Shown: positions 1 through 7,486, counted from the first letter of the stretch. The stretch: 22,993 nucleotides of DNA from Synechococcaceae bacterium WBB_10_009 (GCA_010030955.1 RHBP01000009.1:1-22993); one strand, 5' to 3'. The notes: generated by a model from the letters alone, not told the origin. A program made the numbers and translations.

Positions 1-1
1 G

Positions 2-583
2 CTCACTCTGGTGGAGAAGGCCCAGAAAGAGGTGGAGCTGGCGGATGTGGAGCGCATGCAGCAGAAGCTGCAGGAGGCCACCTTCGACTTCTCCGATTTC
101 GTGCAGCAGATGCGCCTGATCAAGCGCATGGGCTCCCTGGGGGGGCTCATGAAGCTGATTCCGGGGATGAACAAGATCGATGACGGCATGCTCAAGCAGG
201 GCGAAGAGCAGCTCAAGAAGATCGAAGCGATGATCAGCTCGATGACCGAAGCGGAGCGGCGCGACCCGGATCTGCTGGCGGCCCAGCCCTCGCGGCGGCG
301 GCGCATCGCCGGCGGCAGCGGCCACACCCCGGCGGATGTGGACAAGGTGCTGCAGAACTTTCAGCAGATGCGCGGCTTCATGCAGCAGATGACCCGCGGT
401 GGTGGAATGCCCGGCATGGGCGGCTTCCCCGGCATGGGGGGCATGGGCGGCTTCCCCGGCGGCATGCCCGGCATGCCTGGAATGCCCGGCATGGGCGGGG
501 CCCCGGGCGGACGCGGCAAGGGCGCCGGCATGCCCAAGGCCCCCAAACCCGCCAAGAAGCGCAAAGGATTCGGCGAACTCTGA
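2..583 (+). CDS. ffh: Signal recognition particle protein Ffh, C-terminal part (5' end outside window)
   Basis: Ffh is the SRP GTPase that binds 4.5S RNA and signal sequences of nascent membrane proteins. The window opens inside the gene, so only the last 193 residues are present: the end of the NG domain (TLVEKAQKEVE) and the methionine-rich M domain. Visible M-domain marks are the segment FDFSDFVQQMRLIKRMG, the arginine-rich RNA-binding motif SRRRRIAGGSG, and a run of Met-containing helices (VLQNFQQMRGFMQQM). The protein ends in a long Gly/Met/Pro-rich tail closed by a basic KPAKKRKGFGEL. It is followed by rpsP and phoH, a gene order I recall from other cyanobacteria. Identification is secure; the real start is upstream of the window. 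Confidence 0.96.
   Translation, partial: LTLVEKAQKEVELADVERMQQKLQEATFDFSDFVQQMRLIKRMGSLGGLMKLIPGMNKIDDGMLKQGEEQLKKIEAMISSMTEAERRDPDLLAAQPSRRRRIAGGSGHTPADVDKVLQNFQQMRGFMQQMTRGGGMPGMGGFPGMGGMGGFPGGMPGMPGMPGMGGAPGGRGKGAGMPKAPKPAKKRKGFGEL
397..510 (+). repeat. Gly-Met-Pro low-complexity repeat in the Ffh tail
   Basis: In-frame degenerate repeats of a PGM/GMGG unit encode the Ffh C-terminal tail (for example GMPGMGGFPGMGGMGG). At DNA level the unit is a variant of cccggcatgggcggc. Gly/Met-rich Ffh tails are common; this is a flexible extension of the M domain. Confidence 0.85.
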
Positions 584-628
584 GGGGGGTGACCCCGAAG
601 GGTATTGTGGTCGTTTGGCGCGAGAGTT

Positions 629-648
629 CAGCTGGCTGACACCAGCTG
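629..648 (+). other. Inverted repeat in the ffh-rpsP spacer
   Basis: CAGCTGG and CCAGCTG form a perfect 7-bp stem around a 6-nt loop, 40 nt upstream of the rpsP start. No T-run follows, so it is not a typical intrinsic terminator. It could be a leader structure or an operator. Function is unknown. Confidence 0.3.
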
Positions 649-688
649 TGCCGTGCCGCCCCCATCCAGTCAGCAAGGCAAGGCCACA

Positions 689-1159
689 ATGATCAAGCTC
701 CGCCTGAAGCGGTTCGGCAAAAAGCGGGAAGCGAGCTTCCGCCTGGTGGCCTGCAACAGCACCTCACGCCGTGACGGCCGCCCCCTTGAGGAGCTGGGTT
801 TCTACAACCCCCGCACCAAGGAGACCCGCCTGAACACCGAGGCCATCCGCGCTCGCCTGGCCCAGGGTGCCCAACCCACCGACACCGTGCTGACCCTGCT
901 GGAGCGCGGCGGCCTGGTGGACAAGAGCGTGCGCCCCTCCGTGGTGGTGGGCCAGAAGAAGCAAACCGCCATCCGCGAAGCCGCTGCCAAGCAGGCCGCC
1001 AAGGAAGCCGCCGAAGCCAAGGCCGCGGAAGCTGCCGCCGCCGCCGAAGCCAAGGCTGCCGCAGAAGCTGCTGCCGCCGCTGAAGCTGCCGCTGCCGCCG
1101 AAGCCGCCACCGAGGCTGCCGACGAGGCCCCCGCTGACGACGCTGCCGCCGACGCCTGA
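689..1159 (+). CDS. rpsP: 30S ribosomal protein S16 with an alanine-rich C-terminal extension
   Basis: S16 is a small-subunit protein that binds 16S rRNA early in 30S assembly. Residues 1 to about 90 are a standard S16: MIKLRLKRFGKKREASFRLV at the start, then RRDGRPLEELGFYNP and DTVLTLLERGGLVDKSVRPSV. From about residue 97 to the end at 156 the protein is almost only Ala, Glu and Lys, roughly doubling the usual length of 80-100 residues. The start ATG at 689 is chosen because MIKLRL is the conserved S16 N-terminus; the longer reading upstream has no family similarity. The gene lies 105 nt after ffh and 11 nt before phoH, suggesting co-transcription. Confidence 0.97.
   Translation: MIKLRLKRFGKKREASFRLVACNSTSRRDGRPLEELGFYNPRTKETRLNTEAIRARLAQGAQPTDTVLTLLERGGLVDKSVRPSVVVGQKKQTAIREAAAKQAAKEAAEAKAAEAAAAAEAKAAAEAAAAAEAAAAAEAATEAADEAPADDAAADA
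977..1156 (+). repeat. Ala/Glu low-complexity tail of S16
   Basis: Repeats of the gaagctgccgccgcc type encode about 60 residues dominated by EAAAAA and EAKAA units. The composition predicts a long helix, becoming acidic near the end (ADEAPADDAAADA). Confidence 0.85.
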
Positions 1160-1170
1160 GGCCCCGCCCC

Positions 1171-2170
1171 ATGGCCGGGGCTGACACCCTCAGCACATTT
1201 CAGATCGACCTTCCGGACCAGGACGCCGCCCTGGCCCTGGCCGGTGAGGCCGAATCCACCCTGCATCGCCTCGAAGCACTCACCGGCGCTTCGTTGGTGC
1301 TGCGGGGTTTGTGTTTGCAATTGCGCGGGCGCCCCAACCAACTGGAGCGGGCCGCCGGCCTGGTGGAGCTGCTGCGCCCCCTCTGGCAGGAGGGCCAGGC
1401 CATCACCCAGGTGGATGTGCAAACCGCCCTCACCGCCCTCGACACGGGCCGCGGCGAGGAGCACCAACAACTCGGCCAACAGGTGCTGGCCCGCAGCCAG
1501 AGCGGCAAGCTGCTGCGCCCCCGCACCCTCAAGCAGCGGGCCTACGTGGAGGCCATTGAACGCCACGACCTCACCCTGGCCCTCGGCCCCGCCGGCACCG
1601 GCAAAACCTTCCTGGCGGCGGTGCAGGCGGTGCGGGCCCTGCAGGAACGGCGCGTGCAGCGGCTCATCCTGACGCCTGACGCGCCCCGCCGTGGAGGCGG
1701 GCGAACGGCTGGGGTTTCTGCCGGGGGACCTGCAGCAAAAGGTGGATCCCTACCTGCGGCCGCTCTACGACGCCCTGCACACCCTGCTGGGACAGGAGCG
1801 CACCACGGCCCTGATCGAAAAAAACGTGATCGAGGTGGCCCCCCTGGCCTACATGCGCGGCCGCACCCTGGCCGATGCCTTCGTGATCCTCGATGAGGCC
1901 CAGAACACCACCCCCGCCCAGATGCGCATGGTGCTCACCCGCCTGGGGGAGGGGTCGCGCATGGTGGTCACCGGCGACCCCACCCAGGTTGACCTGCCCC
2001 CCAACCAACTGAGCGGCCTGATCGAAGCGGCCCAGGTGCTGGAGGGGGTGGAGGGGGTGGCCATCTGCCAGCTCACCGCCGCCGATGTGGTGCGCCACCC
2101 GCTGGTGCAGCGGTTGGTGAACGCCTACGCCCACCGTGACGCCGCCCGCCAGGCCCCCCGACCCCGATAG
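1171..2170 (+). pseudogene. phoH: PhoH family ATPase, frameshifted by a 7-bp tandem duplication
   Basis: PhoH-like proteins are P-loop ATPases, often linked to RNA metabolism; their exact role is unsettled. The first part starts at ATG 1171 and carries the Walker A motif GPAGTGKT at residues 139-146, then RRVQRLILT. At 1668-1681 the bases CCTGACG occur twice in tandem. After this the frame is lost and reads unrelated residues to a stop at 1896. The rest of PhoH continues in the next frame from about 1682 to 2170: VEAGERLGFLPGDLQQKVDPY, the Walker B region VILDEAQN, and VVTGDPTQVDLP. Removing one 7-bp copy gives the expected LTRPAVEAGERLG junction and a 330-aa protein, a normal family length. 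As read, the two ATPase motifs lie in separate frames, so the product should be inactive unless the duplication is a sequence error or is reversed. Confidence 0.92.
1668..1681 (+). repeat. Perfect 7-bp tandem duplication inside phoH
   Basis: CCTGACG at 1668-1674 is followed directly by an identical CCTGACG at 1675-1681. Deleting either copy restores the phoH frame, so this duplication is the apparent cause of the frameshift. Confidence 0.95.
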
Positions 2171-2255
2171 GGGGATCCGCACCCAACGGAGCCGGGGCCA
2201 TCCCCCGCAACCGCAAAACCGCTGGCAGGATGTGGGGAGTCTTCCCCCCTGTGCC

Positions 2256-2990
2256 ATGCCGGCCAGCAGCAATTTCCAGGAGGCCATCCGCGAGGCGCAA
2301 TACGGCGCCCTGGTGGGCCCCAATGTGGTGAACAAGGCCCTGCCCTACGTGGGCGGCGGCATGGTGCTCACCGCCGGTGGCGTAATGGGCGGTCTGGCCC
2401 TGATGGCCAGCAACCCAGCCGGCTTCATGCCCCTGTTTTGGGTGGCCCTGATCGGCAACTTCGTGCTGTTCTTCGTGGCCCAGAACGTGGCCCTGAAGGG
2501 CAACAACAGCACGGCCCTGCCGCTGCTCACCGCCTACAGCCTGCTCACCGGCTTCACCCTCAGCGGCCTGGTGGCGATGGCAATCGGCACCGCCGGCATC
2601 GGCGCCATCGGCACCGCCGCCCTGGCCACCGGCATCACGTTCGTGGCCGCCTCCGTGATGGGGCGCCGCATGAGCGACAGCGTCGGCCAGGCCCTCAGCG
2701 GCGCCGTTGGGCTGGGCATCCTCGGCCTGGTGATCGCCATGTTGGTGCAGATCGTCGGCGGCCTGTTCGTGCCGGGCTTCGGCAGCGGCGGCTTCGAGCT
2801 GCTGATCGCCGGCTTCGGCACCGTGCTGTTCGTGGGCGCAGCCTTCGTGGACTTCTACACGATGCCCCGCACCTACAGCGACGACCAATACCTGGCCGGC
2901 GCCCTGGGGATGTACCTCACCTACATCAACCTGTTCATCTTCATCCTGCGGCTGATCATTGCCCTCAACGGCGGCGGCCGCCGCGAGTGA
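2256..2990 (+). CDS. Bax inhibitor-1 / YccA-like integral membrane protein
   Basis: The 244-residue protein is almost entirely hydrophobic, with about seven predicted membrane segments after a short polar N-terminus (MPASSNFQEAIREAQYGALV). The last part, ending FVDFYTMPRTYSDDQYLAGALGMYLTYINLFIFILRL, matches the ending of Bax-inhibitor-1 family proteins, including their Tyr-rich penultimate loop and final helix. Family members in bacteria are inner-membrane proteins, some acting as pH-dependent calcium leak channels or, for YccA, interacting with FtsH; the role here is not known. ATG 2256 is preferred over an in-frame start at 2136 because the latter lies inside the end of phoH and adds only Pro/Arg-rich sequence. 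A strong terminator follows. Confidence 0.88.
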   Translation: MPASSNFQEAIREAQYGALVGPNVVNKALPYVGGGMVLTAGGVMGGLALMASNPAGFMPLFWVALIGNFVLFFVAQNVALKGNNSTALPLLTAYSLLTGFTLSGLVAMAIGTAGIGAIGTAALATGITFVAASVMGRRMSDSVGQALSGAVGLGILGLVIAMLVQIVGGLFVPGFGSGGFELLIAGFGTVLFVGAAFVDFYTMPRTYSDDQYLAGALGMYLTYINLFIFILRLIIALNGGGRRE

Positions 2991-3021
2991 GCCAAGCCCC
3001 AGGTCTTCCCCCCATCAGCCC

Positions 3022-3048
3022 AGCACCCCCTCCGGGGGGTGCTTTTTT
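3022..3048 (+). terminator. Rho-independent terminator after the Bax-inhibitor-like gene
   Basis: AGCACCCCC and GGGGGTGCT form a perfect 9-bp GC-rich stem with a TCCG loop, followed by a run of six T. It lies 31 nt after the stop codon at 2990 and separates this gene from the convergent minus-strand gene ending at 3079. Confidence 0.92.
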
Positions 3049-3078
3049 GTGGGTTGTCTTGGGGCTCACGGGCGCTGT

Positions 3079-3621
3079 TCAGCCCTCCGCCACCGCCAGC
3101 ACCGCCTCGGCAATCAAGGCCCGCTGCTCGGCGTCGTAGCCCCAGCGGTCCAGAAAGGCCACATCCTCCCCTTCGCCGGCGGTGGCCGCCAGCAGGGTTT
3201 CCAGGCGGGCCTTCACCGCCGCCGGCTCCAGCAGCCGCAGCAGCTCGGTGCAACGCTGCTGCACCCGCTCCGATCCGCCCCGCTGGCCGGCATCGCCGCT
3301 GCGGCTGTGGTGCAGGGCCATGGCGGTGCTCATGGCCAGGTTGCGGGCGCTCAGATCCACCACGCCATCGCCCCCGGCGCGCAGGGCCAGCACCAGCGGA
3401 TCGGGCAGGCGATCCATCAGGGGCGAATCGCCCGCCAGCGACACCACGAAAAAACCCCGGGCGCCATCGCGGCTGGCCACCAGTTCGGCCACGCGGTCGG
3501 CCAGCACCTCATCACTGAGCTCGCCGTGCTCCCACAGCTGCAGCCACTGGGCGGTGATCTCCATGGCCTGCTGGAAGCTGGGCTCGAGCGGAGCTGGGGT
3601 CGAGGTGGTGGCGTCGGTCAT
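3079..3621 (-). CDS. Uncharacterised 180-aa soluble protein
   Basis: I do not recognise a named family. The protein is predicted soluble and largely helical, with no signal peptide, membrane segment or cysteine cluster. Recognisable stretches are FQQAMEITAQWLQLWEHGELSDEVLADRVAELV near the N-terminus, GARGFFVVSLAGDSPLMDRLPDPL in the middle, DLSARNLAMSTAMALHH, and a C-terminal helical part with LLRLLEPAAVKARLETLL. Its composition is like that of neighbouring real genes and it runs through an otherwise empty interval, both supporting real coding. The start is taken as ATG 3621; a GTG one codon upstream is also possible. It is divergent from era, with 31 nt between the starts, so the two probably share a promoter region. 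Confidence 0.75.
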   Translation of the reverse strand: MTDATTSTPAPLEPSFQQAMEITAQWLQLWEHGELSDEVLADRVAELVASRDGARGFFVVSLAGDSPLMDRLPDPLVLALRAGGDGVVDLSARNLAMSTAMALHHSRSGDAGQRGGSERVQQRCTELLRLLEPAAVKARLETLLAATAGEGEDVAFLDRWGYDAEQRALIAEAVLAVAEG

Positions 3622-3641
3622 CACAGGAACGGCGTGCTGCC

Positions 3642-3650
3642 AAGGTGAGG
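3642..3650 (+). promoter_or_regulatory. Ribosome binding site of era
   Basis: AAGGTGAGG ends 2 nt before ATG 3653. It is one of the few good Shine-Dalgarno sequences in the window and supports this start for era. Confidence 0.6.
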
Positions 3651-3652
3651 TT

Positions 3653-4606
3653 ATGGAGCCGAGCCCCCCCAGTGATTCGCTGCCCCTGGCGGACGGCTTT
3701 GCGCTAGGCCAAAGCCCCCCCGGATTCCGGTCGGGCTTTGTGGCCCTGGTGGGGCGCCCCAACGTGGGCAAGTCGACGCTGCTCAACCAACTGGTGGGGG
3801 AAAAGGTGGCGATCACCTCCCCCGTGGCCCAAACCACCCGCAACCGGCTGCGGGCCATCCTCACCACCCCCCAGGCCCAGCTGGTGCTGGTGGACACCCC
3901 CGGCATCCACAAGCCCCATCACCTGCTGGGGGAACGGCTGGTGCAGAGCGCCCGGGTGGCCATCGGCGAGGTGGATCAGGTGCTGCTGCTGGTGGATGGC
4001 AGCCAACCGGCCGGCCGCGGCGATGGCTTCATCGTGGAGTTGCTGGCCCGCACCCAACGGCCGGTGCAGGTGGCCCTCAACAAACACGACCTGGTGGACC
4101 CCGCTCAGGCGGCTGAGCTGGCGGCCAGCTACCGCGAGCTGGCGCCCGAGTGGCCCCTGCATCCGGTGAGCGCCCTCACCGGCGCCGGCACCACGGAGCT
4201 GGTGGAAGCCCTGGCGGCGGCCCTGCCGGAGGGGCCCCACCTCTACCCGGCGGACGCCGTGAGTGATCAGCCGGAGCAACTGCTGCTGGCGGAGCTGATC
4301 CGCGAGCAGGTGCTGGAGCACACCCGTGAGGAGGTGCCCCACTCGGTGGCGGTGCAGGTGGAGCGCATCGTCGATGACGGCCCCCGCACCGCCGTGCTCG
4401 CCACGGTGCTGGTGGAGCGCAGCAGCCAGAAGGGGATCCTGATCGGCAAGGGGGGCAGCATGCTGCGCCAGATCGGCAGCGGCGCCCGCCTGCAGATGCA
4501 GAAACTGATCGACGGCCCGGTGTACCTGGAGCTGTTCGTGAAGGTGGTGCCCAACTGGCGCCGCAGCGCCAGCCGGCTGGCCGAGCTGGGCTACCGGGGC
4601 GACTGA
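3653..4606 (+). CDS. era: GTPase Era
   Basis: Era is an essential GTPase that binds the 3' end of 16S rRNA and supports 30S maturation. The 317-aa protein has all the marks: G1 GRPNVGKS at residues 34-41, the switch region with AQTTRNR, G3 VDTPGIHKP, G4 NKHD, G5 VSALTG, and a C-terminal KH domain with GILIGKGGSMLRQIG and the closing NWRRSASRLAELGY. It carries a 25-residue Pro/Ser-rich N-terminal extension before the G domain. The start at 3653 is backed by AAGGTGAGG just upstream; the long in-frame reading before it is antisense to the previous gene. It opens a plus-strand block of six closely packed genes. Confidence 0.97.
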   Translation: MEPSPPSDSLPLADGFALGQSPPGFRSGFVALVGRPNVGKSTLLNQLVGEKVAITSPVAQTTRNRLRAILTTPQAQLVLVDTPGIHKPHHLLGERLVQSARVAIGEVDQVLLLVDGSQPAGRGDGFIVELLARTQRPVQVALNKHDLVDPAQAAELAASYRELAPEWPLHPVSALTGAGTTELVEALAAALPEGPHLYPADAVSDQPEQLLLAELIREQVLEHTREEVPHSVAVQVERIVDDGPRTAVLATVLVERSSQKGILIGKGGSMLRQIGSGARLQMQKLIDGPVYLELFVKVVPNWRRSASRLAELGYRGD

Positions 4607-4644
4607 GGCGGGCCATTGAGGCGGGCGGCTGAGAGAATCCCCCC

Positions 4645-5124
4645 ATGAGCGCCCCCAGCCCCGACTTTCCACCCGCCACCATCGAGGCCTTCCTGCGCAG
4701 CTGTGCCGGTGAGTGGATGGCGCTACGCAGCCGCTTCGCCGCCACCGACGCCGCGGAGGCCGGGGATGGGGATGAATGGCACACCAGCGAGCGGGGGGAG
4801 TTGGTGGTGGCCTTCCTGGAGCCCAGCGATGCCGGCAGCGCCGGCGGGCTGAGCGTGGGCCCCAAGGGGGAGCCACCGCGGCACTTGCTGTTCAGCGCCG
4901 ATGGGGTGTTGCAGGCGGGGGATCAGCAGGGCCGTTGGCTGCTGTGGCCCGACGGCAGCCTCGAGCTGGTGCTGGAGCAGGGGGCCGATCAGCTGCGGGA
5001 GCGCATCTGGTTCAACAAGCCCAACCTGCGGCTGCGCAGCACCGTGGAGCAGCGGGCCGACGGCAGCCTGGGGCGGGCCAGCTTCAGCTCCGAAATCCGC
5101 CGCGTCAGCCGCCCGGCCAGCTGA
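4645..5124 (+). CDS. CpcS/CpeS-type phycobiliprotein lyase
   Basis: These lyases attach bilin chromophores to cysteines of phycobiliproteins, mostly the Cys-82 site. They are lipocalin-like beta barrels. The 159-aa protein starts with the typical helix (IEAFLRSCAGEWMALRSRF) and ends with the family signature ERIWFNKPNLRLRSTV followed by ASFSSEIRRV, which I recognise from CpcS/CpeS proteins. The middle is beta-strand rich with several Trp and Gly residues. Which subfamily (CpcS, CpcU, CpeS, CpeU) and which chromophore cannot be read from sequence alone. It lies 38 nt after era and its stop is separated from the trmD start by a single base, so expression appears tied to translation and tRNA genes rather than to a rod gene cluster. 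Confidence 0.87.
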   Translation: MSAPSPDFPPATIEAFLRSCAGEWMALRSRFAATDAAEAGDGDEWHTSERGELVVAFLEPSDAGSAGGLSVGPKGEPPRHLLFSADGVLQAGDQQGRWLLWPDGSLELVLEQGADQLRERIWFNKPNLRLRSTVEQRADGSLGRASFSSEIRRVSRPAS

Positions 5125-5125
5125 G

Positions 5126-5842
5126 ATGGCCGCCCCCAGCCTGCGCCTGGATGTGGTGAGCCTGGCCCCGGAGGCGCTCACGCCGCTGCTGGAGCTGGGG
5201 GTGATCGGCCGGGCGTTCAAGGCGGGCATCGCCGAGCTGCACCTGCACAACCCGCGCGATTACGCCACCGACCGCTACCGCAAGGTCGACGATGAGCCCT
5301 ACGGCGGCGGCGCCGGCATGGTGCTCAAACCGGAGCCGGTGTTCGCCGCCGTGGACGCGATCCCGGTGCTGCCGCGGCGGCGGGTGCTGCTGATGAGCCC
5401 CCAGGGCCAACCGCTCGAGCAGGCCGACCTGCGCCGCTGGGCGGCGGACTGCGACCAGCTGGTGTTCCTCTGCGGCCACTACGAGGGCTTCGACGAGCGG
5501 ATCCGCTGTCTGGCCGATGAGGAGGTGTCGATCGGCGATTTCGTGCTCACCGGCGGCGAACTGCCGGCGGCGGTGATCATCAATGGAGTGGTGCGGCTGC
5601 GGCCCGGCACCGTGGGCACGGAAGCCTGCCTGGAGGAGGAGAGCCACAGCAGCCTGCTGCTGGAGCACCCCCACTACACCCGCCCGGCGGAGTTCCGCGG
5701 CATGGCGGTGCCGGAGGTGCTGCGCAGCGGCGACCATGGCGCCATCGCCCGCTGGCGGCTTGAGCAACAGCAGCAGCGCACCCAGGCCCGCCGCCCCGAT
5801 CTCTACGCCCGCTGGCGGGCCGCCCAGCCACCCGGCTCCTAG
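5126..5842 (+). CDS. trmD: tRNA (guanine-37-N1)-methyltransferase TrmD
   Basis: TrmD methylates G37 next to the anticodon using S-adenosylmethionine and so guards the reading frame. The 238-aa protein shows the knotted SPOUT-fold motifs: DDEPYGGGAGMVL near residue 55, LLMSPQGQPLEQ, CGHYEGFDERI, and SIGDFVLTGGELPAAVIINGVVRL. The C-terminal domain has the usual HPHYTRPAEFRGMAVPEVLRSGDH. The ATG at 5126 lies one base after the previous stop. Length and motifs are normal; the gene appears intact. Confidence 0.97.
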   Translation: MAAPSLRLDVVSLAPEALTPLLELGVIGRAFKAGIAELHLHNPRDYATDRYRKVDDEPYGGGAGMVLKPEPVFAAVDAIPVLPRRRVLLMSPQGQPLEQADLRRWAADCDQLVFLCGHYEGFDERIRCLADEEVSIGDFVLTGGELPAAVIINGVVRLRPGTVGTEACLEEESHSSLLLEHPHYTRPAEFRGMAVPEVLRSGDHGAIARWRLEQQQQRTQARRPDLYARWRAAQPPGS

Positions 5843-5871
5843 GGTCTGAGGCCGGCAGCGTTCCCCGCCCC

Positions 5872-6357
5872 ATGCAGCTCCGCATCGGCAACGGCTACGA
5901 CATCCACCGGCTGGTGCCGGGGCGGCCGCTGATCCTGGGGGGCCAGCGGTTGGAGCACCCCGCAGGGCTGGGGCTCGATGGCCACAGCGATGCCGACGTG
6001 CTGGTGCACGCGATCATGGACGCGCTGCTGGGGGCGCTGTCGCTGGGCGACATCGGCAAGTACTTTCCCCCGGATGATCCCCAGTGGAAGGGGGCCGACA
6101 GCCTGGTGCTCCTCGAGCAGGTGGTGGCCCTGGTGGCGGAGCGCGGCTGGGGCGTGGTGAATGTGGATGCGGTGGTGGTGGCCGAGCGGCCCAAGCTCAA
6201 ACCGCACATCGAAGCCATGCGCAGCGCCATCGCCGGCCGCATGGGCCTGCAGCCCGAGCAGGTGGGGGTGAAGGCCACCACCAACGAACGGCTGGGGCCA
6301 GAGGGCCGTGAGGAGGGCATCTCCTGCCAGGCGGTGGCCCTGCTGCAGCGGCCATGA
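5872..6357 (+). CDS. ispF: 2-C-methyl-D-erythritol 2,4-cyclodiphosphate synthase
   Basis: IspF makes the cyclic diphosphate MEcPP in the MEP (non-mevalonate) isoprenoid pathway that supplies carotenoids, the phytol tail of chlorophyll, and quinones. The 161-aa protein has the metal-binding pair D-x-H in GNGYDIHRL, the family signature DGHSDADVLVHAIMDALLGA, GDIGKYFP, and the C-terminal KATTNERLGPEGREEGISC. All expected active-site regions are present. Its TGA overlaps the ATG of the next gene (ATGA at 6354-6357), which suggests translational coupling. It follows trmD by 29 nt. Confidence 0.97.
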   Translation: MQLRIGNGYDIHRLVPGRPLILGGQRLEHPAGLGLDGHSDADVLVHAIMDALLGALSLGDIGKYFPPDDPQWKGADSLVLLEQVVALVAERGWGVVNVDAVVVAERPKLKPHIEAMRSAIAGRMGLQPEQVGVKATTNERLGPEGREEGISCQAVALLQRP

Positions 6358-6797
6358 CCAGCCAGCTGCTGGCGCTAATCCGTAGGGTGTTGGCCCTGTT
6401 GGTGATCGTGGGCATGCTCGCCGGCCATGGGGATGTGGCCATCGCCGCGGTGGAGCAGCCCAACGGTGAATATGACGTGGCCGTGGTGGAACACCTGCGG
6501 GTGAAGGTGCCGGCGGCCGGCCGTCAAGCCTGGCTGGAGGCGGAGCGGGGCAGCTGGGAACCCTGGCTGGCCCAGCAACCGGGCTTCCTGGGGCGCGAGC
6601 TGCTCTGGGATGGCGAACGGGAGGAGGGAACCCTGCTGATCCGCTGGGCCAGCCGTGCCCAGTGGAAACAGATCCCCGAGGCGGAGATCGAAGCGGTGCA
6701 GGAGCGCTTTGAACAGCTGGCGCGCCAGGCCACCGGCGAAAACCAGGGAAACCCCTTCCCACTGCTGTTTGAAGGCGAGCTGCAACCGGCCGCATGA
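6354..6797 (+). CDS. Secreted TIGR03792-family protein (ABM-like fold)
   Basis: The 147-aa protein has an N-terminal signal-like segment (LLALIRRVLALLVIVGMLAGHGDVAIAA), then a compact domain containing VVEHLRVKVP, WEPWLAQQPGFLGRELLW, LLIRWASRAQWKQIPEAEIEA and ERFEQLA. These match the cyanobacterial family TIGR03792 as I recall it; the fold resembles antibiotic-biosynthesis-monooxygenase-like dimeric alpha-beta barrels. No function is established for the family. The signal segment suggests it acts outside the cytoplasm or at a membrane. It overlaps ispF upstream and larB downstream by 4 nt each (ATGA), so all three should be co-translated. Confidence 0.85.
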   Translation: MTSQLLALIRRVLALLVIVGMLAGHGDVAIAAVEQPNGEYDVAVVEHLRVKVPAAGRQAWLEAERGSWEPWLAQQPGFLGRELLWDGEREEGTLLIRWASRAQWKQIPEAEIEAVQERFEQLARQATGENQGNPFPLLFEGELQPAA

Positions 6798-7480
6798 GTG
6801 AGCAGGCCCGGCTCGACCTGCAACGCCGCCAACGGCTGGGGATGGTGGAGGCCGTCTGGGGGGAGCACAAAACCGCCCCCCAGATCGCAGCGATCCTGGT
6901 GCGACTCCAGGCCAACGGCGAACCGGCCCTGGCCACGCGCGTTGATGCCACCAAGGCGGCCGCGGTGGCAGAGCTGCTGGCGGCCGAGCCCACCACGGCG
7001 CACCTGGGCACGGCGCTGCGCCACCACATCGATGCCCGCGGCCTCAGCCTGGGGGAACCCCTACCGCCGCGGCCCGAGCTGGGGCGCGTGGTGGTGCTCA
7101 GCGGCGGCACCAGCGACCTGCCCGTGGCGGCCGAAGCCCAGCTGGCGCTCCATTGGCACGGCATCGCCAGCGAGCTGCTGCTCGATGTGGGGGTGGCGGG
7201 GCTGCACCGGCTGCTGAATCAGCTGGAGCACCTGCAGGCAGCCCGCGTGTTGATCGCCTGCGCCGGCATGGAGGGGGCCCTGCCCACGGTGCTAGCGGGA
7301 CTGGTGCCGCAACCGGTGATCGGGGTGCCGGTGAGCGTGGGCTACGGCGTCAGCGCCGGCGGCCAGGCGGCCCTGCACGGCATGCTCGCCAGCTGCGCCC
7401 CGGGGCTCACCGTGGTGAACATCGACAACGGCTACGGCGCGGCGATGGCCGCGCTGCGCATCCTCAACGCGGGCCCGTAG
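6794..7480 (+). CDS. larB: Nickel-pincer cofactor biosynthesis protein LarB
   Basis: LarB carboxylates and hydrolyses nicotinic acid adenine dinucleotide, the first step to the nickel-pincer nucleotide cofactor of lactate racemase-type enzymes. The 228-aa protein has the PurE-like C-terminal domain: VVVLSGGTSDLPVAAEA, LLDVGVAGLHRLL, VLIACAGMEGALPTVLAGL, IGVPVSVGYGVSAGGQAAL and VVNIDNGYGAAMAA. It is often annotated as an NCAIR mutase-related protein. The N-terminal part (RQRLGMVEAVWGEHKTAPQIAAI) is also typical. LarC, LarE and LarA are not in this window. It ends the era-to-larB gene block and converges with a small minus-strand gene 6 nt away. Confidence 0.93.
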   Translation: MSEQARLDLQRRQRLGMVEAVWGEHKTAPQIAAILVRLQANGEPALATRVDATKAAAVAELLAAEPTTAHLGTALRHHIDARGLSLGEPLPPRPELGRVVVLSGGTSDLPVAAEAQLALHWHGIASELLLDVGVAGLHRLLNQLEHLQAARVLIACAGMEGALPTVLAGLVPQPVIGVPVSVGYGVSAGGQAALHGMLASCAPGLTVVNIDNGYGAAMAALRILNAGP

Positions 7481-7486
7481 GCCGCC

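Noticed and set aside
605..688. Upstream start for rpsP
   Set aside because: S16 begins MIKLRL at 689; the earlier residues are unrelated to the family.
1668..1681. Programmed ribosomal frameshift in phoH
   Set aside because: There is no slippery heptamer of the X-XXY-YYZ type and the exact 7-bp duplication explains the frame change fully.
2136..2255. Earlier start of the Bax-inhibitor-like gene
   Set aside because: It would overlap the end of phoH and add a Pro/Arg/Gln-rich stretch with no family match.
3182..3652. In-frame extension upstream of era to 3182
   Set aside because: The added residues are Ser/Arg/Ala-rich and antisense to the 180-aa gene; the Era family does not have such a domain and a good ribosome binding site precedes 3653.
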